Program-made: the position numbers and the translations under genes
Part shown: positions 49,202 through 58,928 of the stretch, piece by piece
How positions within the stretch are numbered: position 1 is the stretch's first letter
How the letters are laid out: each line of letters opens with the position of its first letter
Notes under the pieces: generated by a model
Seen by the model: only the letters and a program-made list of their open reading frames with translations
Database searches by the model: none
Told to the model about the DNA's origin: nothing
Assembly: GCA_964035575.1 (NCBI GenBank)
Contig: OZ037844.1
Coordinates: forward strand, 682,001-746,000
Source: Rhynchopus sp. YZ270_cl-10
Lineage: Eukaryota > Euglenozoa > Diplonemea > Diplonemida > Diplonemidae
Direction of reading: 5' to 3'
DNA: 64,000 bases

Positions 49202-50008
49202 CAGGCCTTTTGCTAACTTTGGGATTTTCCCCCTGAATGGCACGATGGTCAAAAAAATAATAATTTCCTGGAAAAAAAGTACATTCCGAGCTTTCCCACC
49301 TGGTGAAAGCGGTCGTCGCGCGCTTCGCGCGCGCCTCCCTGCCAGCCACAGGGTGGAGAGGCGAAGGGCAGCTTTGCGAGATAACAAAAAACGGAATCTA
49401 ATCCTTTATTAACGGTGCTTGGTCTTGCGCCTTACGCCCACCAACCGTACAAAATCAATACGTCTTCGAGAAGCAGGGGCTGTTGCAACGGTTGGGTCAC
49501 TTTGAAATAAAAATGGTCAATTTTTTGCAGCTTGGGTCAAGTTTCATTTCTGGCTGCAAAATGCAAGGGAATCCCCTTAGACATTGTTAAATGGCACCGT
49601 AGGCAGGAAGAAAATAGCACAGCGCGAGCGAAGCGAGCAGAAAAATTTTGAGGTGCCATCATGCCATCATGCCATCATGCCATCATGCCATCATGCCATC
49701 ATGCCATCATGCCATCATGCCATCATGCCATCATGCCATCATGCCATCATGCCATCATGCCATCATGCCATCATGCCATCATGCCATCATGCCATCATGC
49801 CATCATGCCATCATGCCATCATGCCATCATGCCATCATGCCATCATGCCATCATGCCATCATGCCATCTGGGGGGGAAATCCCCAGGTGATGGAGAGCGA
49901 AAGCCCTGCCCCACCACCCCCCGTGGCATGATGGTGGCATGATGGAAAAAAAAAATAAAAAACGCCCAAAAACGTGGCATGATGGCATGATGGTTAGCAA
50001 AAGGCCTG
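49202..50008. mobile_element. Mutator-like (9-bp TSD) non-autonomous element with minisatellite
   Basis: The inverted ends CAGGCCTTTTGCTAAC are perfect over 16 bp. The flanks are identical 9-bp sequences CCACCCCTG (49193-49201 and 50009-50017). A 9-bp duplication is typical of MULEs; the short TIR makes the assignment tentative. Inside are a CGCGCGCTTCGCGCGCG palindrome with about 65 bp shared with the 58.0-58.7 kb element, and the 8-bp minisatellite with a few inverted units to its right. No transposase. Confidence 0.75.
49654..49868. repeat. 8-bp minisatellite (ATGCCATC), about 27 copies
   Basis: Perfect direct units for 215 bp, open in all plus frames (MPSCHHAI peptides) simply because 8 x 3 nt contains no stop. 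Inverted units (GGCATGAT) occur at about 49923-49945 and 49976-49992, so part of the array can fold back. Confidence 0.97.
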
Positions 50009-50017
50009 CCACCCCTG

Positions 50018-50872
50018 CAGATTAAAAAAAAAAAAAATGCACTTCAAGTTTGCAACAATCTTTCCTGAACAAGAAGGAAAAATTCCTCCAAAAAAATGTG
50101 CAAAAAAAGTCTTGGGGGGGACAAAAAATAAAACAAAAATGTGTCTCACGTACACTTAAAGAAAAAAAAATACAATTGCCGTTGTCTGAGCAAAGGAGTG
50201 GTGCATTTCTGATGAAGGGGAAGATGGGAGGAAATGGGGAAGGAGGAAGGGAGCTAGCGGGGCGGTGTTAGAGAGCAATAGATAGAGGTAGGGGGGTGTG
50301 GGGGGTGTGTCCTTTGTAGGGAGGCGGGAGGGAGGAGGGAAGGGGAAGAAAAATAGAAAAAAGTTGAAACGTGCCAAAACGCATCTCAGCCTAGCTCATG
50401 CAAAGGGTAAATACGTGAAGTGGTCCGTACCGTAAGAGAACGGAGGCGGTTCAAAACCGCTCGGCAAGCCACGCAACCTCTTCATGCCAAAAAATAAAAA
50501 AAACTAATATGATTTTGTATTACCGTGGGAGCATAAAAAAAAAAATGAATAAAAATAGGGGTTTTTTGTAAAAGATACCGAAAGCTTCCTCTGCTCGAAT
50601 CGTTCGTATTCTCTTTTTTCCTTTTTGAACAAACAGTCGAAACGTACAGACAACCCAGATGGTGACTTTGTTTAAAAAAGAAAATCTGGAAGATTCTTGC
50701 CTCTCGTACAATATCTTTAACAAAAAAAGGACACACACCAAAAAAAAAATGGGGGGAGGCGAGGGGGAAGTCTGCCACAAAAAAAAATCTGTGAAAAAAG
50801 ACAAAATTAGATGGATCCTCTCCACTTTTAGCTTTTCTTTTGCTTTTGTTTTTTTTTTAAACTCTCTCTCTC
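50018..50872. other. 3' flank of the ABC transporter gene
   Basis: About 850 bp, no gene seen. Near 50390-50465 a short stretch has Pol III box-like sequences (TAGCTCA and GGTTCAAAACC), but no tRNA cloverleaf forms. The rest is A/T-run-rich. Confidence 0.45.
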
Positions 50873-53800
50873 TCAGTACTGATCAAGGTCTTTGTCGTCA
50901 TCCAACGGATTGAATGCGTGGTCCGTCACGCTACCTTCTCCGGCTGCGATAGACTTCAGGTGGTCAAAGTTTCCTGTCTTTTGCGACATATCGTGGAAGA
51001 TGGAGGAGCTGTCCGAGAGAAGGTTAATCGGTGTGTCGTACTCAGCACAAACGCCCTGGTCCAGGACCATGATTCTGGTACTGTCCATGATGGTCTGGAG
51101 ACGATGCGCCACTGTGATCACCGTGTAGTTCTTGAACTGCTCGCGGACCGTCTTTTGGATGGCGGTGTCTGTTGCGTGGTCGATGGAAGCGGTGGCTTCG
51201 TCCATGAGAAGGATTTGCGAATTCGATTTGAGGAGCGCGCGGGCCATGCACAGAAGCTGCCTCTGACCGACAGAGAAGTTCTGTCCTCCTGAGGTGACCG
51301 AGCCGTCGATGCCGCCGTCGTGCGCCTCCATACGCTCCTTCATGTTGACCTGCTCAAGTCTGTTCCAAATCTCTTCGTCAGTCGACGTCGCGAAGGGGTC
51401 AAGGTTGCTCCTCACCGTGCCCTGGAAGAGCACCGGGTCCTGCGGGATCATAGAAATAGACGACCGCAGGTCGGACAGCTTCAACGTCCTGAGGTCCCGC
51501 CCGCCAATGCTGATGCTCCCGCCCGCGCATTCCACAAGACGGAAGAGTGCAAGCATAAGCGTCGACTTCCCCGCTCCAGTCCGTCCAACCACACCCACAC
51601 GGTCGCCGCTCTCAATGACAAGACCCTGTGGGCCACCCAGACCCTTCAGAACCAAAGGCAGGCCAGGGCGGTAGCGGAAGTGCACATCAGTGAGGACGAT
51701 CTGTTGTGTGATGGGATTGTAGTGTGGTAGGGTTGTGTAGAGGGGAAAGTTGTGTGTGTTGTGCATTTAGAGTTGTCGCGAACAAAGCGCGAAGATTATG
51801 TCTTTTCGTTGGGGGAAATTTTTTCAAAAGAGGGGGGGAAATACCTTGCCACTCTCAGGCCACGTGCTGGTGGGCTTCTTCGCAGCTGAGACGTAGCCGC
51901 TGACCTCGTAGTTCTGTGTCTCGACGTCGGAGAAGTCGTCTGTGTTCGGCGAGTAGACACGCACCTTGCCTGCAGACTTCTCGTTCTGCTGCACGTCCGT
52001 GACGATGAGCATCTCGTTGTTGTTCGGGTTCAGGTACTGCTGCCCTCTGAAGTGCGACGACGGTGCGTCATCGCCTCCCGGTCCGCTGTAGCTCAGGGCA
52101 GGCTCCTGTAGGAATGATTTTGTGTTGGAAAAAAAAATGCAGGCAAACAATAAGAAGACCAAAACCAAGGGGCAAAAAAAAGGGACAGTACCTGGTCGAT
52201 TTGCTCCGAAAATTCAACGATACGCTCGACACCGTTCATCTGCGCCTCAAGATCCGCAACCTGGCGGACCAAGAAGGAGAGCGACCCAGTCAAGCTCATG
52301 GAGTAGACGATCCCGAGAGAGAGCATCCCGATGGACCCTTCCATGCCCATCTCAGGGCTGAGTACTGCGAAGAGGGCTGTTGCGCAGGCAATGGCGTTGC
52401 CGAGCAGCTCAAGACGGATCGCAAGCCATCTGTTGCACACAAGGTTCGCAAAGGCCGTGCGCGTCGTAAGGTCGATGCGCCTGCGGTTCTCACGCTTGAA
52501 GTTCTCAATAACACCATACGAAGTCACGGTGTTCACTCCTGTCAGTGTCTCCGTAAAGTGCTGGAAGAGGGGCGATTTGAACACCGAGTCAAGACGCTTG
52601 GTTTCTCTGTTGGTTCTGATGAAGCGCTTAAGGATGTAGTAGTAGATGACACCCCCGGGTACGAGCAACGCAAGCATGATCTGCTGTCCGGTGGCGATGA
52701 CGACGATGTACGCAAACACAGAGATGATGAGCTGGAAGAAGGTGATCACGGTGGGCGGCAGCACAACGTCAATCTGGTCAATGTCTCGCGAGAAACGGTT
52801 CAGAATCCGCCCCAACGGGGTTGTGTCGAAGAATGCCATAGGTGCACGCAGCACATTCTTAACCAGAGCCTCGTGGAAGACACGCGACGCCTTTTGGAAA
52901 CGCGAGTACGCAAAGAACCCACGCACCAAGTTGACAAGACAGGTGAATATAATGAGCGACAGGTAGATGATAATGTGCTGCTCCTTCGAGAGACTGTATC
53001 CAAGCGTGTCGCTGGCCTGCTGCGAGTCGGAAGTGTCGTTCGAGTCACTCCACCATGTCATCCAGAGATCGCAGAACTGCATGGCAGCCTGGTTCAACAC
53101 GAAGACGAACATAAGCAAACTGAACACACCCCAGCCTCCTCCGGACTTCACGTACGAGTAGTACATATGCTTGTTGACGGAGCCCTGCGCGCGCTCCTCA
53201 TCCTTGATCAGTTTGTTCTTCGTCTCCGTCTTTGCGACGGGCGTGGGTGGGGAGTCCTTGTCCTTCTTCACCTCTGCCACCTCCTCCCCCTCACCGGGGA
53301 CGGGGCTCTTGGAGATCTCCTCTGCCTTCAGGGTCGAGAAGAAGTCGCTGCCCTCACCTTCGTACTCGCAGACGAGGTCCAGAACGTTCTTCTCCTCTGT
53401 CCCGCGGAAGGTCTGTGCGATGTGGCCGTCCTTCACGAAGATGAGGTCGTCGGCGTACTTCACAAACTGGATCTGGTGGGTGACAAGAACACGTGTCTTG
53501 TTCTCGAGAAGGGAGCTGCCCCATTCAGCGGGCTTCGTGAGTGGGGAGGAGCCAATGACGTTCTGCATCAGGCTCATACCGACGTGCGGGTCGACGGCGG
53601 AGAGCGGGTCGTCCAGGAAGGTGATGGCCTTCCCTGCGTACACTGCGCGCGCGATGGAGACACGCTGCTTCTGCCCACCGGAGAGGTTGACTCCCTTCTC
53701 GCCAATCTCCGTCATGTCGCCGTCCGCGAACTGCTCAAGGTCCTGCGTCAGCTGGCAACGCTCCACGACGTCCTGGTACCGCGCCTCGTCGTACTTCGAA

Positions 53801-55812
53801 TAGAAGAGGATGTTGTCACGCAGGGTGCAGTTCATGATCCACGCCTGCTGCTGCGAGTACGCTGTGGGCTCTGGTACGAAATCTTCTCCCGCAGACGTCC
53901 CTTCACGGTACATCTCTGTTGCATCGCTGGCGTCAACGTTCCCGAGAAGGGCCTCCAACAGGCAGGTCTTCCCCGACCCGGTCACACCAATGACCATCGT
54001 GAGCTTGTTTTTACGGATCTCGAGGTCGACGTCGGAGAGGACAGGCTTCGGTACGATCATATGCTTGGCAGCGTCACGCTTCTTCTTGGCAGGCTTGCCC
54101 CCTTCTCCTGCTGCAGGCACCTCGACAGCAACCTCTTGACTCTTCTTCTGCGCAAGCGATTCGGGGCACAGCTGCACCTCCTCTGGCTTCATGGTGTCGA
54201 TGACCTGCGGTTCGTAGGCATGGAAGTTTCCGTTTCTGACGATGAAGGAGACGTCCTCCTCCTGCTTCATTGGCATCGGGCGCACCTCGAGGGAGGTTTC
54301 GTCTTTGGTAAGCGACTCAAGGAAGATGGTCATCCTGTCGAAGGAGACCTTGGCGTTGACCATCATGTTGAACTGCATAGGCAGAATCAAGAAGGGGAAC
54401 CGCAGGATACCGAACAGCGACATAGCAGGGAACACTACAGAGGGTTCGATGTCGTTGCCCATCAGCGCGTAGACGACAAAGGTGGTGGCAGAGAGCAGAA
54501 TAGGCGTCATGTACACAATGGAGAACATAACGACACGAAGGTTCTGCTGCTGTGCAAGCTTGTCGACTTCGCGGTGGCGGATCTCCGTAAGCTGTGCATG
54601 CGACTTCTTGTCCCAGCCCATGAATTTAATGACGCGAATGCCGGACAAAACCTCTGTCACAGCCTTGATACGCTCATCGGTGAACTTCGCCATGACCTCG
54701 CGCGCCATCATCATCCTCCTCATGAGCTTGCCCTGGAGAGGTGATGTGAAGATCATGACACCAATCCCCGCAAACAGCGCCACATTCACAATACGGTACA
54801 GCAGAACGCACGACACGATAATCTGGAACGGCGCACTCCACAGGGTATGAATCGAGGTCATCACATCGTTCGCACGCTGCGCATCCGTTGACATCATGTT
54901 CACGATCCTCCCAATCGCAAGATCCGGGTTTGCACGCGACTTCTCACTGATAACAAGCGCATGATCGAAGATGGCAGCACTCAAGCACTGTTTCAGCTTC
55001 ATCCCAACCCGCGCAGTGTGATAGAAATACTGATTGACACACAAACTCTGGAAGATCTGTGCAGCAAAGAGCACCGCCACGATGATAAGCCCATCCGACA
55101 GCTTAGGGTCCTCCTTGTCCTTGTCCTGGTACTGCTTCAGGTAGCTGATGATCGCAGACAAAGCGATCGGGCCTGCAAAGATGGTGATATCGTTTCCAAG
55201 CTTGTACAGCCCAGCGAGCAGCACCTCGGGGAGGAACGCCGCAGAAAGACCCCAGGTGATCCACGGTGTCTTGGGAGCCTGCTTCTTTGAGTCTGTTGTG
55301 ATGAGGTGGGGTTTGATGAAGGAGCCGTGGCCGGGTTTGCAGTCGAACTTCTTTTCGCCGTAGAACCATCCGTCGCCTCCGATGGCGGTGATAGCCTTCT
55401 TTGTGACGGTCTCGGTGCGGCGTGTTTCGGCCCATTCTACTCCAGCATACCAAGAGGACGGGTTGACGGAGTACGGCAGACGGCCGACCCACTTCAGAAC
55501 ACCGCGTTTGCCGTGGTCGTCGGTGACGGGCTGGCCGATCTGGTCTTCCCAGGTCTGCGAGAGGTTGAGCTCCTCGCGCCAGGCTTTGTTCCAGCGGAGA
55601 ATGAGATTGCTCGCGCGATCGTCGCTGGAGACGTTGACAAGATCGTCCAGCTCGAGGGTACGCTCATACCCCGTGTCCACCATCGGTGTCACCCAGTTGA
55701 AGAGAATGCGCGCAATCGGGTTCGCCTTCTCCTCCTCAGACAGCGGGTACACCTCATGCACCTCGTGGTCGTGATCCTGCACGTCATCCGGGATCTGGAC
55801 GTAGCCACTCAT
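50873..55812 (-). CDS. ABCC-type ABC transporter with a CAP-Gly-like domain (1569 aa, 3 exons)
   Basis: Exons 55812-52192, 52105-51845 and 51700-50873 join in phase 0. Introns are 86 nt (GTACTG...CCTACAG) and 144 nt (GTATTT...ACAACAG). Order: cytosolic N-terminus with the ABCC motif PLSEEEKANPIARILFNWVTP; a CAP-Gly-like insert at about 101-172 (KRGVLKWVG, WYAGVEWAE, IGGDGWFYGEKKF, GHGSFIKP); TMD1; NBD1 (Walker A GVTGSGKT at 609-616, signature LSGGQKQ, LDDPLSAVD with Asp in place of the catalytic Glu, as in ABCC NBD1); an acidic linker; TMD2; NBD2 (GRTGAGKS, FSVGQRQ, LMDEATASID, AHR). There is no TMD0. It would export anionic or conjugated compounds using ATP; substrate unknown. A MITE lies about 230 bp upstream. 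Confidence 0.93.
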
Positions 55813-56042
55813 CTCAAGGCACTATGCGAAGGCAGCTGATATGATCGATGTGGGGGAAAAGGGGGGGTGGTTATGTGTGGTGTATATTGGCTGGGGAGGG
55901 GGGTGGTGTGATGTGATGTGGCGGGTTAAAAAGAATTTCCACGGAATGGATACGGCTTTGATTTGAGCTACGAAATTGCACCCCATTTTCGTAATTTTAC
56001 ATCCGAACTTGAAATACAAAAGCCCCCTCTTCGAGATAAGTA

Positions 56043-56161
56043 CAGTAAGACAACAAACATCGGTGGGGTAAAAACACCGGAGGGGTAAAAACTAAGGTGG
56101 ATTTTGGGATTTCAAAGCTCTAAGGAGGGTTTTTACCCCACCGATGTTTGTTGTCTTACTG
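56043..56161. mobile_element. Tc1/mariner-type MITE, copy 2
   Basis: 119 bp with the same CAGTAAGACAACAAACATCG ends as 5581-5683, flanked by TA (56041-56042 and 56162-56163). The core is in the opposite orientation, and GGGGTAAAAAC is duplicated near the left arm. The right arm is a perfect complement of the left over more than 30 bp, so this copy looks younger than copy 1. Confidence 0.88.
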
Positions 56162-57308
56162 TATGTAGGGTGGAATCATGCAAATGACAGAGAAGGTCAT
56201 AGTGTAAACGCTGTTGTCGTTCATCTGCGGACGCAGGTACTGATGAAATGAAAGGAAGCTTGAGACCCAGGGTGATTAAGCCGGTGTGATAGGTCACGAC
56301 GATTTCTTCCCGTTTTCGCTGAGAAGCAAAAAAGGAAACAATCCCTAAAAAAAAAGGTCGTTGGATGGGATGGTGCAGAGGGACGTCCTCGGGTGGTTAA
56401 AATCTAAAAATATTTCCTCCTTTTTTTTTGTAATCTGTGCTGTCCTAGAATGTATGGTTGTAATTCTTTTTTTGTGTTTTGTTCTTTCGAAAAAAAAAAA
56501 ATAGGGGAGTTTTATTTTGAAGGGTGGGTGGATGTCTTCTTCGTTTCTTCTTAGTTTTGTTTTGCTTTGTTTTGTTTGTTCGTGGGGGGAAAAGGGAGAT
56601 ATTTTGAAGAAGTGGTGCAGGGAGGTTTTTTTTCCTGTACCACTCGCTCAACAACAGATCCCATTTTTGAGAAGACTGCCGTCATCTCTAAAAGTGATTA
56701 TATTTTCAATCGAAATATTGGGGGTTTTTTGTCCATCATCGTCGCCTCCTCATTTTTTCTGAATAAAAAATCTCCAAAAAGAAAATTTCCACGCAATCTT
56801 AGCACACTGCGAGAAATAAGGCTCACACATGTGCACTGCGTGTTTTTTTTAACGACAACGTGCTTCGCCATCTATGAACACAACAAAACAAGCAGAAAAT
56901 AAAACAAAACAAAAGACGTGTGCAAAACTCACACTGCACGCAAGTATTCACGTGGTAGCCGTTTCTCAGGCTTCCCCTCACACAAAACCAAACCCTCCTT
57001 CCCTTGTTACCCATCACAGCTAAACTGTGGTCGCACTACACTCCGCCAAAAAGCTGACTGAGCACAAAAAACCCACCCCACCCGAGCCCCAAGCCCACTA
57101 TAAAACAGAGCAAGAAAAAAAGGGGGTATTGTGTTGAGAAAATAGGATCGGAAGCTGCGTTCCCTCTTGTATCAAAGCAAGGGAAAAAAAAGGTCCTTTT
57201 TTTGAGATAACGACAAAAATAGTTGAAACGTAAAACGCATCTCAAGCAAAAGGGTGGGACAAAATAGAACGCAACAAAAACAAAACAAAAAAAAAACTGT
57301 GGGTGTTG

Positions 57309-57366
57309 ATGCAGGCACCTCCGACTGACCCACTGTACGCTGCCAGCCATCCGGATGAAAGCACAA
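57309..57366 (-). repeat. 60-bp dispersed same-strand repeat
   Basis: On the minus strand: TTGTGCTTTCATCC, GGCTGGCA, GGGTCAGTCGGAGGTGCCTG. Related copies lie at about 5202-5252, 6588-6640 and 40627-40677, all in the same orientation. The core GAGGYGYYTGCA also occurs in a second group (5259, 6284, 61651). Confidence 0.6.
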
Positions 57367-57866
57367 AGTACCCTGCGGCCTTCAACAGTAGATGTAAAAC
57401 AATAACTTTCTGAACGCTGTCTTAGTTTCCCCTTCACCTCCCCCGCTGTCGGGTCCGTTTTCCCCTCGTCGCTTTTTTCAACCGAGAGGGGAGGTGGATT
57501 GCCTTTACTCTGTACACTGTGTCGGCCGGTCCTCCACCAGAGTTTCCCCCGGCTTCGACCTATCCAGGCATAGTTCACCATCTTTCGGGTCCCAACAAGT
57601 GTGTACTTTACCTCAAATCCCCTTTCCAGTAAATCAGGATCGGGCTGTGCTGCGTCCTCAAGGATTGGCACATCTCCCTTTCAGTGTGATTCAAGGTAAG
57701 CAATGCTTCGTTGTTACCTTAGCCTTGAGTATGAAGAACATGCTGCAGAGAGAAGCGCAATGCAAAAACAGATGTATCCCAAGAACCGACCACATCAAAA
57801 AAAAAAAAAAGACCATATTTGACACAACAGCTTTCAGACAAAATGTGACCCCCAAAAAAAAGAAAA

Positions 57867-57911
57867 AGTTTATAAGATGATCCCAAAGCCTCTCGTGCTG
57901 AGTCACCTTTA
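57867..57911 (-). repeat. Dispersed hairpin repeat, copy 4
   Basis: Same element as 41117-41161 with changes in the stem (CCAAAGC facing GCTGAG), followed on the minus strand by a T-rich run. It lies between the phosphodiesterase and ABC genes. Confidence 0.65.
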
Positions 57912-58004
57912 AACGCCCCCCCCAAAAAAAAACAGTATTTTGACAGAGTGTATCATGTTACCAACTTCATAGCAATGTACAGAAACAAAAAAAAAAAAAC
58001 GATA

Positions 58005-58730
58005 CAGGGTTTCCGCCAAGGGGGACCGGGGGGGACCATGGACCCCCCCAATATTTTTCCCAGAAAAATCCGGATTTTTACAGGGGTTTGGGGGGGACCA
58101 TGGTCCCCCCCAAGAAAAATGGGGTTTTGGAGGTTGTAGATGACCCCCGTGGTCATGTGACCCCACCGTGCCGAGCATTTGGCTCGCTGTGTCAAAAGAA
58201 ATGGAAGAAAAGGGGATGGCGAACTCTAAAAAATAAAAAAGTAGCGTACCGTGCGCCTGCGGCGCTATGTTGCTGGCTCTTTGATGTTGATATTATTGGT
58301 ACCATTGATACCTCCGAGCTAAAGGAGGCTTCGGCAAGCGACGAGTACATTCACTTTCATTACATGTTCCAACTGCAGCACTGCAAACACTGTGTAGCGC
58401 CATACAAGGAAAAAAGCAAATACCATCACCCTCCACTCTCACAAGATCCCTTACCTACCTGTGCAGCTGCTTAGCACGGTTATCAAACCTGGTGCTAAAA
58501 AGCCTGGCGCAAAAAAGTTGTGCCAAAGCTGGCAGAGCAGACTTGTCTTTGCTGTCAAGAAGGAGACTCCCACGGTTGTCACACCCTTCGCCTCTCCACT
58601 CTGTGGCCTGCAGGGAGGCGCGCGCGAAGCGCGCGACGACCGCTATTGCGGGGAGAAAAAAAAATTTTTGGGGGGTCTTTTTGATGGTCCCCCCCAATTT
58701 CTGAAACCCCAAATCCTGGCGGAAACCCTG
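58005..58730. mobile_element. hAT-like miniature TIR element (726 bp, 5-bp TSD)
   Basis: The ends CAGGGTTTCCGCCA and TGGCGGAAACCCTG are perfect inverted copies, and both sides carry CGATA (58000-58004 and 58731-58735). The first 12 bases equal those of the hAT element at 47730, but the duplication is 5 bp, as reported for the hAT5 group, not 8. GGGACCATGG and GGTCCCCCCC blocks are repeated inside both ends. No transposase. About 65 bp near 58575-58640 is shared, inverted, with 49310-49375. Confidence 0.8.
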
Positions 58731-58928
58731 CGATATTTAAAAAAAACGGAAACAAAGTTCGACAACGACTGGGATGAGATTGGAGGGGTAATTGCATTGC
58801 GTTACCTTTGCTTTAAAATTCTGTGAACATTCCTCTTTTTTTCGTTCATACTTTGTTTTCTATTATATTTTTTCTTCTTTTTTCCCCCTCTCTTTTTAGT
58901 TTCGTTCCTCTCCTTTCCTCCCACTTTA

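Larger units (their letters stand above)
55813..58004. other. Spacer upstream of the ABC transporter gene
   Basis: About 2.2 kb with a MITE (56043-56161), a 60-bp dispersed repeat (57309-57366) and a hairpin repeat (57867-57911). The 211-codon minus frame at 57036-57671 has a plausible hydrophilic start but crosses a dispersed repeat and A/T runs, so I do not call it. On the minus strand, a CCCCCCTTTTCCCCC tract and ATCAG precede the ABC start. Confidence 0.5.

Noticed and set aside
49654-49868. CRISPR-like array
   Set aside because: Units are contiguous with no spacers, and the genome is eukaryotic.
49584-49942. Frames encoding MPSCHHAI repeats
   Set aside because: Artefact of the 8-bp minisatellite, open in all plus frames.
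50390-50465. tRNA gene
   Set aside because: A- and B-box-like sequences are present, but acceptor, D and anticodon stems do not pair on either strand.
52063-54744. 893-codon plus-strand frame
   Set aside because: It lies antisense to the ABC transporter exon, has a composition typical of reversed coding sequence, and matches no domain. The minus strand carries unmistakable ABC motifs.
57036-57671. 211-codon minus frame
   Set aside because: It crosses a dispersed repeat and long A/T runs, ends in low-complexity hydrophobic sequence and matches nothing known.
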